Numbered from the stretch's first letter, positions 9,863 to 19,292 are shown. The stretch: DNA of 64,000 bases from Marinimicrobium hydrolyticum (GCF_030848505.1 NZ_JAVDDU010000007.1:62001-126000), one strand, 5' to 3'. A program made the numbers and translations. The notes: generated by a model from the letters alone, not told the origin.

Positions 9863-10097
9863 GCTGACAGTGGGTCCATGGGGGCATTCAAAAAGTGCCA
9901 AGTTGATGAAACATCATAAACACAGCAGCACTTTATCTCCAGCCCGGGGGTGCGCGAACGGTCTTTGGAGTGTAAAGATGGAGGTAAATTCCGCGTTCCG
10001 CAAGGTCCAAGGGCCGGCACCTGTAAAAACTTCCTCTTGTCAGGGGTGTCTTGGGGCCGGACAATGACGCCTCCAATTGGTAACTGCTTCGCGTTTT

Positions 10098-11399
10098 ATG
10101 ACCCTACTGGCCTTCGGCATCAATCACACCACAGCGCCCCTGGCCATCCGGGAGAAGGTGGCGTTCGCCCCCGAAACCCTTGAGCAAGCGTTGCGGCAGG
10201 CCCGCGAGCAGGCGCAATTGCAGGAGGTGGCGATACTGTCCACCTGTAATCGCACCGAGATTTACGCCGCCAGCGAAGCCGAGGCGGAGCAGTTAACGCG
10301 CTGGTTGGTTGAGCACAACCAGATGGGCGATTATGACCTAAGCAGCTGCTGCTACTGTTTCCGTGACGAGGAGGCGGTCAGCCATATGATGAAGGTCGCC
10401 GGTGGGCTGGACTCCCTGGTGCTGGGAGAACCGCAAATCCTTGGGCAAATGAAGTCAGCTTATGCGGTGGCCAGCCAGGCGGGTACCATTGGCGGCGTGC
10501 TGCACACTGCGTTTCAGCAGGTTTTTGGCATTGCCAAGCGGGTGCGCTCGGAAACGGGCATCGGTGAAAACCCCGTGTCGGTTGCTTACGCGGCGGTAAC
10601 TCTGGCCCAGCAAATCTTTTCCGACTTAAAAGAGGATACCGCGCTGCTGATCGGTGCCGGAGAAACCATTCAGTTGGTGGCGCGGCATTTACGCGAGCAG
10701 GGCATGACGCGCCTGATCGTGGCCAACCGTACCTTGGAGCGGGCGCACGCTTTGGCCCAAGAGTTTGCCGCAGAGGCGATTTTGCTCGCGGATATTCCCG
10801 AACAACTGCACCGGGCCGATATTGTCATTTCTTCGACCGCCAGCCAGTTGCCCTTGTTGGGTAAAGGCGCGGTGGAATCCGCGTTGAAAAAGCGTAAGCA
10901 CAAACCCATGTTTATGCTCGACATCGCCGTGCCCCGGGATATCGAAGCGGAAGTGGGCCGTTTAGACGACGTCTATTTATACACCGTGGATGACCTGCAT
11001 GAGGTTATCGATCAAAATAAGCAATCTCGAGTTGCCGCCGCGGATAAAGCTCAAAGCATCATCGCTGAAGGCGTCAGTCACTATCGCGACCAACTGCGTG
11101 CCAGAGATGCCGTGGCCACCATCAAAGCATTCCGCCATCAGGCCGAATCTTATCGGGATGTGGAGCTGGAAAAAGCGTTGCGCGTTTTGGCCGCCGGGGG
11201 TGATCCCGAGCAGATACTGACGCAAATGGCCCGCAACTTAACCAATAAATTACTGCACACGCCCAGTGCGAACCTGCGCGAGGCCAGTACCCAAGGCCGC
11301 GCGGACGTAATCCAAATTGCCCGGGAGCTGTTTGACCTGTCGGACGACGATCTGGCCGGCAATGCTCCCGATAAAGAGACAGAAGACAAGCGAGACTGA
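10098..11399 (+). CDS. hemA: Glutamyl-tRNA reductase
   Basis: A 433-residue enzyme reducing Glu-tRNA to glutamate-1-semialdehyde, the first committed step of C5 haem synthesis. The N-terminus MTLLAFGINHTTAPLAIREK matches the family; the catalytic Cys is in STCNRTEIY near residue 50; GEPQILGQMK near residue 110 and an NADPH-binding IGAGETIQLVARHL near residue 190 follow. I use ATG 10098; a TTG at 10077 would add seven residues not present in relatives. hemA abuts prfA directly, starting the operon hemA-prfA-prmC-moeB-like. Confidence 0.97.
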   Translation: MTLLAFGINHTTAPLAIREKVAFAPETLEQALRQAREQAQLQEVAILSTCNRTEIYAASEAEAEQLTRWLVEHNQMGDYDLSSCCYCFRDEEAVSHMMKVAGGLDSLVLGEPQILGQMKSAYAVASQAGTIGGVLHTAFQQVFGIAKRVRSETGIGENPVSVAYAAVTLAQQIFSDLKEDTALLIGAGETIQLVARHLREQGMTRLIVANRTLERAHALAQEFAAEAILLADIPEQLHRADIVISSTASQLPLLGKGAVESALKKRKHKPMFMLDIAVPRDIEAEVGRLDDVYLYTVDDLHEVIDQNKQSRVAAADKAQSIIAEGVSHYRDQLRARDAVATIKAFRHQAESYRDVELEKALRVLAAGGDPEQILTQMARNLTNKLLHTPSANLREASTQGRADVIQIARELFDLSDDDLAGNAPDKETEDKRD

Positions 11400-12482
11400 A
11401 TGAAAGCATCGATATTGGAAAAACTGGACCGCCTCGCAGAGCGCTATCAAGAAGTCAGTGCATTGCTGTCTGACCCGGATACCATTGCCGATCAGGGAAA
11501 ATTTCGGAACCTCTCCAAAGAGTTCGCCGAGCTGGAGCCCGTGGTGCAGCAGTTGGAACGCTACCGGCTAGTGCTTGCCGAGAAAGCCGAGGCCGAAACC
11601 CTCATGCAGGAAGGCGATAGCGACATGCGGGAAATGGCCCGGGAGGAGTTCTATGCTTGCGAGGAGCAGCTTGAACCTCTCGCGGAGGAGTTGCAGCGGC
11701 TGCTGTTGCCCAAAGATCCCGACGACGAAAAAAACGTATTCCTTGAAATTCGAGCCGGTACCGGCGGTGACGAAGCCGCCATTTTTGCGGGTGACTTGTT
11801 CCGCATGTACAGCAAATACGCTGAACAGCGACGCTGGCAAATCGAAGTGCTCAGTGAAAGTGAAGGCGAGCACGGCGGCTACAAAGAAATTATTAGCCGG
11901 GTCAGCGGCCAAGGGGTGTACGCCCAACTTAAGTTTGAATCCGGCGCGCACCGGGTTCAGCGCGTACCGGCCACGGAGTCTCAGGGGCGCATTCACACCT
12001 CGGCGTGCACCGTGGCCGTGATGCCCGAACCGGATGCCCTGGAAGAAGTGGATATCAACAAGGCGGATATACGCGTGGACACCTTCCGCGCTTCAGGCGC
12101 TGGTGGTCAGCACGTTAACAAAACCGACTCCGCCATTCGGGTGACACACCTGCCCACAGGCATAGTGGTGGAATGTCAGGACGAGCGTTCTCAGCATAAA
12201 AACCGCGCCCGCGCTCTGTCACTACTGGCGGCGAAGCTTAAGCAACAAAGCGAGGAGTCAGCGGCCAAGAGCATCTCCGATGAACGCCGTTCACTGGTCG
12301 GCAGTGGTGACCGTTCCGAACGTATTCGCACCTACAATTTCCCCCAGGGTCGGCTCACCGATCACCGCATCAACTTGACTCTTTATAAACTCGATGAAGT
12401 CATGCAGGGTAGTTTGGATGAGGTGATTCAAGCCTTGGTCAATGAGCACCAAACTGACCTGTTGGCGACCCTGGCTGAGTAA
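11400..12482 (+). CDS. prfA: Peptide chain release factor 1
   Basis: A 360-residue RF1 terminating translation at UAA and UAG. The stop-codon recognition region contains [15 protein letters not shown] (PxT-type tripeptide PAT) and the catalytic GGQ motif is in [18 protein letters not shown] near residue 232. The ATG follows the hemA stop with no gap, and the TAA overlaps the prmC ATG by one base (TAATG). PrmC methylates the GGQ glutamine of this factor, so the two are functionally coupled. Confidence 0.98.
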   Translation: MKASILEKLDRLAERYQEVSALLSDPDTIADQGKFRNLSKEFAELEPVVQQLERYRLVLAEKAEAETLMQEGDSDMREMAREEFYACEEQLEPLAEELQRLLLPKDPDDEKNVFLEIRAGTGGDEAAIFAGDLFRMYSKYAEQRRWQIEVLSESEGEHGGYKEIISRVSGQGVYAQLKFESGAHRVQRVPATESQGRIHTSACTVAVMPEPDALEEVDINKADIRVDTFRASGAGGQHVNKTDSAIRVTHLPTGIVVECQDERSQHKNRARALSLLAAKLKQQSEESAAKSISDERRSLVGSGDRSERIRTYNFPQGRLTDHRINLTLYKLDEVMQGSLDEVIQALVNEHQTDLLATLAE

Positions 12483-13366
12483 TGGGCGGGGTGCCGAACA
12501 GCCAGGACTCAACAGTAAGTGTAGGCCAGTGCCTGGCTTGGTCGGCGCAGTTGGAGCACGTCAGCGATTCTGCGCGATTGGATGTGGAACTGCTGCTGTG
12601 CCAGGTGTTGGATCGCAGTCGTACCTGGCTTTACACCTGGCCGGAAAAAGACCTGACCGAAACACAGCTGACTTTATTCAAAAAGTACCTGGAGCGTCGC
12701 GCACAAGGCGAGCCGCTAGCGTACATTCTTGGTCAGCGTGAATTTTGGTCGCTGCCGTTGGAAGTCAATTCGAGTACGTTGATCCCGCGCCCGGACACGG
12801 AGTTGTTGGTGGAGGTGACTCTGGAATGTTTGGGTAACTCCACTCAAACACAGCGCGTGTTGGATCTTGGCACGGGCACCGGCGCCGTAGCGTTAGCGTT
12901 GGCCAGCGAGCGTCCCGCTTGGTTGGTTCAAGGGCTGGATGTGTCGCCGGAGGCGGTGGCACTGGCAGAGCGAAATCGCGAACGCTTGGGCTTCAGTAAT
13001 GCTTCGTTTACGGTCAGCGATTGGTTTTCCGCCGTATCAAAACAAACCCTTTATCAGGCCATTGTTGCCAACCCGCCCTACATAGCGCCGGATGATCCGC
13101 ATCTGGATCTGGGTGATGTACGCTTTGAGCCTCGTTCCGCTTTGGTCGCCGCCGATCAGGGCTTAGCGGATATTCAACAAATTGCTAAAACCGCGCGGCA
13201 GTTTCTGGCTCCAGGCGCTTGGCTGCTATTGGAACACGGTTGGGAGCAGGGTGAAGCGGTTCGACAGGTGCTGACGGAGTTGGGTTACGACAAAGTAGAA
13301 ACACGAAAAGATTATGGCGATCAGGAACGAATCACTTATGGCTGTTTCGGGGGAGACGCACTGTGA
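12482..13366 (+). CDS. prmC: Release factor glutamine methyltransferase
   Basis: A 294-residue SAM-dependent methyltransferase that N5-methylates the GGQ glutamine of RF1 and RF2. It shows the SAM-binding motif VLDLGTGTGAVALALASERP near residue 122 and the catalytic NPPY tetrad in VANPPYIAPDD near residue 195. It overlaps prfA by one base at the start and the next gene by 4 bases at the end. Confidence 0.96.
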   Translation: MGGVPNSQDSTVSVGQCLAWSAQLEHVSDSARLDVELLLCQVLDRSRTWLYTWPEKDLTETQLTLFKKYLERRAQGEPLAYILGQREFWSLPLEVNSSTLIPRPDTELLVEVTLECLGNSTQTQRVLDLGTGTGAVALALASERPAWLVQGLDVSPEAVALAERNRERLGFSNASFTVSDWFSAVSKQTLYQAIVANPPYIAPDDPHLDLGDVRFEPRSALVAADQGLADIQQIAKTARQFLAPGAWLLLEHGWEQGEAVRQVLTELGYDKVETRKDYGDQERITYGCFGGDAL

Positions 13367-14109
13367 ACGATGAACAGCTCTTACGCTACAGCCGGCAGAT
13401 ACTGTTGCCAGATGTGGACATTGATGGGCAGGAAAAACTGCTGTCCTCCCGTGTATTGATTCTCGGCCTCGGCGGCTTGGGCGCACCGGTGGCGATGTAC
13501 CTCGCCGGCGCAGGGGTGGGGCATTTGGTGCTCGCCGATTTTGATGCCGTCGACTTGACCAATTTGCAACGGCAAATTATTCACACTACGGATCGTATCG
13601 GTGAGCCGAAGGTGACTTCCGCTGCGCAGGCTTTGCGGGAATTGAATCCTGACATTCAAGTGACGTGCATACAGGAGCGCCTCGAAGGCGAGGCGTTGCA
13701 TCGTCAGCTTGAACAAGTCGATTTGGTGTTGGATTGCAGCGATAATTTTACTACCCGCTTTGAATTAAATGCCGCCTGCGTCGCCACGGGTACTCCGTTG
13801 GTGTCAGGAGCGGCAGTACGTTTGGAAGGCCAAGTGGCGGTGTTTGATTCTCGCCGCGAGGACAGCCCCTGTTATCGGTGCCTTTACCATACGCAAAGTG
13901 AAGAAGATTTAACCTGCTCGGCGAATGGTGTGCTGGCGCCCGTGGTGGGGGTGGTAGGCTCAATGCAGGCACTGGAGGCCATTAAATTGTTGGTGGGTTT
14001 TGGTACGAGTTTAACCGGCCGATTGCTACTGTTCGATGCCCGCCACGCGCAATGGCGTGAACTTAAATTGGCTCGTGATCCTGATTGTCCTGTATGCGGA
14101 AGGCGTTAG
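13363..14109 (+). CDS. HesA/MoeB/ThiF-family E1-like adenylyltransferase
   Basis: A 248-residue E1-like enzyme that adenylates the C-terminal glycine of a sulfur-carrier protein (MoaD or ThiS). It begins RYSRQILLPDVDIDGQEKL, with nucleotide-binding GLGGLGAPVAMYLAGAGVG near residue 36, the DLTNLQRQ motif, DCSDNFTTRFELN, and two zinc-binding pairs CYRC (about residue 170) and CPVC (about 243). Start is GTG 13363, overlapping prmC. Downstream of prfA-prmC this is usually annotated moeB; sequence alone does not exclude a ThiF role. Confidence 0.85.
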   Translation: MNDEQLLRYSRQILLPDVDIDGQEKLLSSRVLILGLGGLGAPVAMYLAGAGVGHLVLADFDAVDLTNLQRQIIHTTDRIGEPKVTSAAQALRELNPDIQVTCIQERLEGEALHRQLEQVDLVLDCSDNFTTRFELNAACVATGTPLVSGAAVRLEGQVAVFDSRREDSPCYRCLYHTQSEEDLTCSANGVLAPVVGVVGSMQALEAIKLLVGFGTSLTGRLLLFDARHAQWRELKLARDPDCPVCGRR

Positions 14110-14140
14110 CTGCGCTACGCCGCCAGCCTGTATTACTACG

Positions 14141-14179
14141 TCATTTCCGCAAAAGCGCACTGCTGTCCGGAATAAATTA
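14141..14179 (-). repeat. REP-like repeat, copy A
   Basis: This segment contains GCACTGCTGTCCGGAATAAA after TTCCGCAAAAGC. It is the same unit as the copies at 14694-14731 (inverted) and 14748-14785 (same orientation), suggesting an intergenic palindromic repeat family. Confidence 0.6.
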
Positions 14180-14477
14180 GGGGGAATAGCTGGAGGAGTT
14201 GCAGGCCAAGGCTTTGGAGGTAAACTCCGAGTTGACGACTTTTTTCGTTTACAACAAAACTCTACTAAGTTCTGATTCCGCAGACGTTCGGAGCTTTGGT
14301 GGAGTGCTGCTCATCGGTACTCGAAGTTGTTCTGCTGGATCTCCGCTTTCGCGGAGATGACGATAAAAAGATCCTCGTACCTCTGCGTCATTCCAGCGAG
14401 GCAAAAAACCATTTCAGTGTGCTGAAGTTATACCTTACTCCCTTATTTCCCGAAACTTTCAGGTTGGCACCGCGGAG

Positions 14478-14572
14478 AGTGGGGCAGGCATTCCCGGACT
14501 GTCGCAGACAGGAAGTCTGCGTCAAGCCCCCAGGGAGGGGTTCACGGCGTGTCCGGGTGTGCCTGCCCCACT
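14478..14572 (+). repeat. Structured inverted-repeat element 1
   Basis: Outer arms AGTGGGGCAGGCA and TGCCTGCCCCACT (14478-14490 and 14560-14572) are perfect 13-bp complements and extend imperfectly to about 21 bp. Inside are a 7-bp hairpin CGCAGAC-AGGAA-GTCTGCG (14503-14521) and a core CCAGGGAGGGGTTCACGGCG (14530-14549). The order arm, hairpin, core, arm is repeated by the element at 14825-14917 on the other strand with different stems. Confidence 0.75.
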
Positions 14573-14693
14573 CGTAGCACTCGACTAAAACCCCAGCGGG
14601 AAGCGCCTACTCGCTAGCCGCTAGTTTTCGAGTGTCTGACATTAAAAACTGGGACGAAGCCGCGCAATTCTTGGGTTTCCACCATCTGTCCAA

Positions 14694-14785
14694 AATTATT
14701 CCGGACAGCAATGCGCGAAAGCGGGAATCCATATACCTGTGAACTGATGGACTCCCGCCTGCGCGCACTAATGTCCAGAACAATT
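14694..14785. repeat. Inverted pair of REP-like repeats, copies B and C
   Basis: Two 38-base arms (14694-14731 and 14748-14785) are reverse complements at about 30 of 38 positions, separated by 16 bases. They share ATTCCGGACAGCAATGCGCG-type sequence with copy A at 14141-14179. The layout resembles the paired REP units of BIME or REPIN elements. Confidence 0.65.
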
Positions 14786-14824
14786 AAGCTAATTAGCGAC
14801 TTCGTAAGCAAGCCCCGGGGCCGC

Positions 14825-14917
14825 GCAGGGTGAGTGTTCAGCAACCGTCGTGAATCCGCCCCTGGAGACTGCCTCAAAAGGTTCCCTCTTTTGAGGCTTG
14901 CTGAACACTCACCCTGC
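14825..14917 (-). repeat. Structured inverted-repeat element 2
   Basis: Perfect 20-bp outer arms, GCAGGGTGAGTGTTCAGCAA at 14825-14844 and its complement at 14898-14917. A perfect 10-bp inner hairpin lies at 14871-14897 (GCCTCAAAAG arms, 7-base loop). Read on the minus strand, the remaining segment is CTCCAGGGGCGGATTCACGA, matching the core of element 1. Outer and inner stems share no sequence with element 1, yet the architecture is the same. Confidence 0.8.
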
Positions 14918-14997
14918 ACGTCCCCAGTAACCTTCAAGCTATGGCACTCTAAAGAAAGTACGCCTTGGTGCGGCAGCGGAGGGTCACGCAGGAAGTC

Positions 14998-16005
14998 TTA
15001 ACTTTGTGAACCAAAAAACTCCCGCTTAAGCTCCTGATGCTGCTCTGGGCGAAGGCGGGGTCCGTATTGGGTAACTACTTTACCGGCTGCCAGGCTCGCA
15101 AAGCGGCCGGCGGTTTGATAATCGTGGCCGTGGGAAATTGCATAGATAAACGCGCCTGCGAACATATCCCCGGCCCCGTTCGTATCGATTGCTTTGACCG
15201 GCTGCGCTTCAATCGAGTAAGAGTGGTGGCCGTCAAATACCAGTGCGCCATCGGAACCGCAAGTAATCGCGAACGTCTTGCAATAATCTTGAAGAGCTTG
15301 TGCCGCACTCTCCAGATCGTGGGTGCCGGTAAAGCCCATGGCCTCATCCTGGTTGCAAAATAACAAATCGACTCCGTCGCCGATCATCTCCAGCAAACCC
15401 TCGCGGAAAAATTGCACCATCGCCGGGTCCGATAGACTTAACGCCGTGAGCGCCTTGCGGTCCCGAGCCTGATGGCGCAACTCAATGGCCGCAGCACGAC
15501 CGGTGTCCGATGACACCAAATAACCCTCGATATACACATAGTCGGCGGCACTCACGGCTGGCGCGTGTAACTCTTTCTTGGATAATGTCGCGCTGATACC
15601 CAAAAACGTGTGCATACTGCGCTCGGCATCCGGGGTAATCATCACCAAGCACTTGCCGGTGATGCCCTTGGGCGGGCGAACTGCGGGCGTGTCCACGCCT
15701 GCGGCGGCCAAGTCGTTTAGATAAAAGCGGCCGTTCTCATCGTCTGCTACCTTACAAGAGTAAAAACTGCGGCAGCCAAAGTAACTGGCAGCGATCACTG
15801 TATTGGCACCGGAGCCCCCGCTGGCGCGACTGGAGGCCACCAAATGATCCTGCAAATAGTCAATCAGCTCCGCCTGGCGCGGCTCATCCACCAGCGTCAT
15901 TACGCCCTTGGGTACTGCCATGGCTGTGAGGTCCCGATCACTGACGGCGATTTCCATGTCCACCAGGGCGGCGCCTATGCCGTAAAGATGATAGTGGTCG
16001 CGCAT
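14998..16005 (-). CDS. PfkB-family carbohydrate/nucleoside kinase
   Basis: A 335-residue ribokinase-family (PfkB) enzyme, closest in appearance to the adenosine-kinase-like branch. It has the N-terminal GIGAALVDMEI motif, a GGSGANTVIAASYFG substrate motif near residue 62, and the C-terminal catalytic signature AIDTNGAGDMFAGAF with the base Asp near residue 280. Its substrate cannot be fixed from sequence. It is divergent from mrcB (121 bases between starts) and ends in the repeat-rich gap. Confidence 0.85.
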   Translation of the reverse strand: MRDHYHLYGIGAALVDMEIAVSDRDLTAMAVPKGVMTLVDEPRQAELIDYLQDHLVASSRASGGSGANTVIAASYFGCRSFYSCKVADDENGRFYLNDLAAAGVDTPAVRPPKGITGKCLVMITPDAERSMHTFLGISATLSKKELHAPAVSAADYVYIEGYLVSSDTGRAAAIELRHQARDRKALTALSLSDPAMVQFFREGLLEMIGDGVDLLFCNQDEAMGFTGTHDLESAAQALQDYCKTFAITCGSDGALVFDGHHSYSIEAQPVKAIDTNGAGDMFAGAFIYAISHGHDYQTAGRFASLAAGKVVTQYGPRLRPEQHQELKREFFGSQS

Positions 16006-16126
16006 AAATTACCTCGTTGTCGTTTGGGATCTAGTCCCTTGGTCTTTGGGCCCACATTATGCAAAATAAGCGCCCGCCAATAAAGAACAGCGGGTTTTAA
16101 CCCGTTTCAGAGCAGTCGCCACACCC

Positions 16127-18463
16127 ATGACCAAACGCCGTAGCCCGCGCCGTACCAGCCGTCGCAGAAAAAAAGTTAAAGCCGCCAGCCAATTCTGGAC
16201 CCGGGTGCGCCGCTGGGGTTTGCTTGCCTGCGGCTTCGTATTGGTGTCCTTCAGCCTTTGGGTGGTGTACCTGGATCGCGAGGTGCGGGAAAAATTTGAT
16301 GGCCGAAAATGGGCCGTACCCGCCCGTGTGTACGCCCGCCCCTTGGAGCTTTATCGCGGTTTGGCGCTCACCCCGGAACTCCTGGAGCAAGAGCTGCGCG
16401 CCCTGGGCTATCGGCCCGTGGAGCGCGTGAGCGCGTCGGGGCAATATGCACGCCGTCAGGCAGGCGCCGCCACTGAATATCACCTGTTCAGCCGCGGCTT
16501 TGATTTTTGGGATCAAAACGAACCCGCGCGCCGCTTCACGCTGACCCTCAGCCAAAACCGTATAACCGACTTGGAGGCCCGCGACGGCGCGAGTCTGGTG
16601 CGGTTGGAGCCGGAAGAGATTGGGGGTATTTTCCCAGCTCACGGTGAAGACCGCTTGTTGATACGACTGGAAGATGTTCCGCCCTTGCTGGGTGAAACGC
16701 TATTGGCAGTGGAGGATCGGGGTTTTCTCGACCACCGGGGCCTGTCCCCCACGGGTATCGCACGCGCCGCTTGGACCAACTTGCGCGCCGGTCGAGTCGT
16801 GGAGGGCGGCAGCACACTCACGCAACAATTGGTGAAAAACTTTTACCTAACTCAGGAGCAACGCTTCCAGCGCAAACTTCAGGAAGCCATCATGTCGCTG
16901 TTGCTGGAAAGGCGCTATAGCAAAGCCGAGATCCTGGAAACCTACATAAATGAAATTTACCTGGGCCAGAGTGGCACCCGTGGCGTGCACGGATTTGCCC
17001 TGGGGGCGCAACACTACTTTCGACAACCGTTGAGAGAGTTGGAACCTCCTCAAGTCGCTCTGTTAGTGGGGTTGGCCAAAGGCGCATCTTTTTACAATCC
17101 CTGGCGCAACCCCGAGCGCGCTCGCGCCCGTCGTGATCTGGTGTTGAGGGTGATGGCCAATGAGGGGTTGATCAGCGCGCGCGAGCTGGAGCAATACGTT
17201 CAGGCGCCGTTGGGGATTGTGACCAGCAGTACCTACAGCCGACAGACTTACCCGGCGGTGATAGATTTGGTTAACCGGCAGCTGCGGCGCGACTATCGGC
17301 AGGAGGACCTGCAAAGTGAGGGGCTGCGTATATTCACCAGTTTGTCACCTATGGTGCAGCGTCAGGCAGAGCAGGCGGTGCAAAAGCGTATTGAGCAGTT
17401 GGAAGAGGCTCATGGTGTCACCGACCTGCAAGGCGCCTTAGTCGTCACTTCTGTGGGGGCGGGTGAAGTTCTGGCGTTGGTGGGCGACAAGAATCCGCGC
17501 TTTGCCGGTTTTAATCGCGCCTTGGACGCCCGTAGGCCGGTGGGGTCGCTGATTAAGCCGTTTGTGTATTTGAGTGCCTTGGAGCAGCCCCAGCTATACC
17601 ACCCGGCTTCGCTGATCAGTGATGCGCCGGTTACCGTGACCGCTCGGGACGGTCAAGTCTGGCAGCCTCGCAACGCAAACCTACAGAGCCATGGCGATGT
17701 GCCTCTGTATCAAGGGTTGTCGCAATCCTATAACCAAGCGAGCGCCCGGTTGGGCATGGAGCTGGGGTTGGAAACGGTGTATGACACGCTCCGGCAGGCG
17801 GGTTTCCAGGGCACAATCCCCGCCGTGCCTTCAATAATATTGGGCGCTGTGGATATGGCGCCGCTGGATGTAGCGGGCATTTACCACACCTTGGCAGCCG
17901 ATGGCGTATACACCCCGCTTAGGGTAATTCGCGAAGTGCAAACGGCCGAAGGTCAGCGGCTGCGACGCTATCCCCTAGAGTTGGAGCAGCGCTTCTCTCC
18001 ACAGTCCAGCTATCAGCTGCAATACATGCTGCAACTGGCGCTGCGTGAAGGCACTGGTCGGCGAGTGTACGATCAGTTTCCCGCTGACCTGATGTTGGCG
18101 GGCAAGACCGGCACTACCAATGACCGGCGCGATAGCTGGTTCGCCGGCTTCAGCGGTCAGCACTTGGCGGTGGCATGGGTTGGCTTGGATGACAATGGCG
18201 TGACGCCGCTCACCGGTTCAGCCGGTGCCCTGCAGGTGTGGGCGGATTTTATGCGCACCCTGCCCACCCAGAGTGTCGGCCTTGAGCCGCCTGCGGATAT
18301 TAGTTTTGACTGGCTGGACAGCAGCACGGGTTTGCTCAGCGCTGAGCACTGTGAAGGCGCCACCTGGCTACCCTTGCGACCTGATCAGCAGCCCCGTGGT
18401 TCAGCACCGTGCCGGTTGGCGAGCGGAAGTAACTCCAGTTGGTGGCAGAGACTGTGGCGTTAA
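16127..18463 (+). CDS. mrcB: Bifunctional penicillin-binding protein 1B
   Basis: A 778-residue class A PBP that polymerises and cross-links peptidoglycan. A basic cytoplasmic tail (residues 1-25) precedes one membrane segment (about 31-51, LLACGFVLVSFSLWVVYL), then a UB2H-like region, the glycosyltransferase domain with catalytic Glu in AVEDRGFLDHRGLSP (about 195-210) and GGSTLTQQLVKNFYLT, and the transpeptidase domain with SLIK (Ser nucleophile, about 467), SYNQAS and KTGTTND (about 662). The length matches E. coli PBP1B, whose partner is lipoprotein LpoB. A small TPR lipoprotein gene follows 50 bases later. Confidence 0.95.
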   Translation: MTKRRSPRRTSRRRKKVKAASQFWTRVRRWGLLACGFVLVSFSLWVVYLDREVREKFDGRKWAVPARVYARPLELYRGLALTPELLEQELRALGYRPVERVSASGQYARRQAGAATEYHLFSRGFDFWDQNEPARRFTLTLSQNRITDLEARDGASLVRLEPEEIGGIFPAHGEDRLLIRLEDVPPLLGETLLAVEDRGFLDHRGLSPTGIARAAWTNLRAGRVVEGGSTLTQQLVKNFYLTQEQRFQRKLQEAIMSLLLERRYSKAEILETYINEIYLGQSGTRGVHGFALGAQHYFRQPLRELEPPQVALLVGLAKGASFYNPWRNPERARARRDLVLRVMANEGLISARELEQYVQAPLGIVTSSTYSRQTYPAVIDLVNRQLRRDYRQEDLQSEGLRIFTSLSPMVQRQAEQAVQKRIEQLEEAHGVTDLQGALVVTSVGAGEVLALVGDKNPRFAGFNRALDARRPVGSLIKPFVYLSALEQPQLYHPASLISDAPVTVTARDGQVWQPRNANLQSHGDVPLYQGLSQSYNQASARLGMELGLETVYDTLRQAGFQGTIPAVPSIILGAVDMAPLDVAGIYHTLAADGVYTPLRVIREVQTAEGQRLRRYPLELEQRFSPQSSYQLQYMLQLALREGTGRRVYDQFPADLMLAGKTGTTNDRRDSWFAGFSGQHLAVAWVGLDDNGVTPLTGSAGALQVWADFMRTLPTQSVGLEPPADISFDWLDSSTGLLSAEHCEGATWLPLRPDQQPRGSAPCRLASGSNSSWWQRLWR

Positions 18464-18513
18464 TCCTTGTGAGAGGTTATAAATACGCCCTGGGATTTTG
18501 GGAGTAGAACAAT

Positions 18514-18921
18514 ATGCGTAACACTCTGCGGGTTATATTTTGCCTTGCCATGCTGGTACTGGCGGGCTGTGTTGGCCCCTTGGTGCAGGAATCCGAGGCC
18601 CCGACCGAAGCGGTGGAGCAGACACCAGAGCGCAATCCAGCGGTGGACGGGTTAATCGAGCAAGCTGGCCTGGCCTACCAGGCAGGTGATTACCAGGGCG
18701 CCATTGCCAGTGCTGAGCGGGGTTTACGCATTGATCGTCGTGAGCCGGCACTGTATCTATTACTGGCGCAGAGTTATTTAGAATTGGCCCGGCCGCGGCA
18801 GGCGGATGAATTTGCCCGCCAGGGACTACGCTACAGTGCCCCTGGCTCGGTGCTCTTCGACGCTCTGGAAGCCGTCCGGGCTGAGTCAAATCAGAGCAAT
18901 GGGCCTACTTTGACATTCTAA
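18514..18921 (+). CDS. Small TPR lipoprotein downstream of mrcB
   Basis: A 135-residue predicted lipoprotein: signal peptide with lipobox LAGC (Cys about 19), an acidic linker (residues 25-45), then two TPR-like helical hairpins (AGLAYQAGDYQGAIASAERG and LYLLLAQSYLELARPRQADE). It follows mrcB on the same strand, as do similar proteins in pseudomonads. A role as a PBP1B partner is an inference from position; it is not LpoB by sequence. Confidence 0.8.
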   Translation: MRNTLRVIFCLAMLVLAGCVGPLVQESEAPTEAVEQTPERNPAVDGLIEQAGLAYQAGDYQGAIASAERGLRIDRREPALYLLLAQSYLELARPRQADEFARQGLRYSAPGSVLFDALEAVRAESNQSNGPTLTF

Positions 18922-19181
18922 CGCTCGTCATCCCACTCCTCTCGTTATAGCGGGTAGGAGGAGCGGCAACTCTGCTCGCTACCAGCTAAATATAGCTATT
19001 TCTTATGCTCAGCCTTCGGATCTATCTCCAATCGGTTTAGTTTTTATGCGTCCCGCACTGGCGGTTCTCGCTCTAGCGGCCGATACTTAAATTGGCTATC
19101 GGTTTCCTCTTCTGTTGGAGCTTCCAATAGCCTGAGGCTCAAGCGGGCCATGAGATGCTTCCTTTGTGTACTCCAAGCTTG
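18922..19181. other. Intergenic stretch with no identified gene
   Basis: Between the TPR lipoprotein and the terminator at 19182 I find no ORF with a start site and no tRNA. There are short hairpins (around 18961-18980 and 19077-19102) but nothing I can identify. Because it ends in a strong plus-strand terminator with no annotated gene immediately before it, an unrecognised small RNA is possible. Confidence 0.5.
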
Positions 19182-19212
19182 AACCGGCACCTAGTCAGTG
19201 CCGGTTCTTTTT
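19182..19212 (+). terminator. Rho-independent terminator
   Basis: A perfect 9-bp stem AACCGGCAC/GTGCCGGTT with a 7-base loop, followed by CTTTTT on the plus strand. It terminates whatever is transcribed upstream, either the mrcB/TPR operon or an unrecognised transcript in 18,922-19,181. Confidence 0.85.
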
Positions 19213-19292
19213 ATGGCGTTTACAGAAACCAGTCAGGTGCTTATAATCCGCCCTCGGTTGTCGCTCATTGCCGAGCGCTCGGCATGTAGCAT

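Larger units (their letters stand above)
14110..14997. other. Gene-free, repeat-rich intergenic region
   Basis: I see no credible gene here. The 888 bases hold several inverted repeats: a short hairpin ATCTCCGC-TTTC-GCGGAGAT (14339-14358), REP-like copies at 14141-14179, 14694-14731 and 14748-14785, and two larger structured elements at 14478-14572 and 14825-14917. Flanking genes end (moeB-like) and end (PfkB kinase) into it, so it is a convergent intergenic region where such repeats commonly accumulate. Confidence 0.75.

Noticed and set aside
10077-10097. Upstream TTG start for hemA
   Set aside because: The family N-terminus begins at ATG 10098.
18922-19181. 6S RNA candidate (a segment resembles GCAAGCGGGCCA)
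   Set aside because: The match is too short, and the long closed double hairpin of 6S RNA is not formed.
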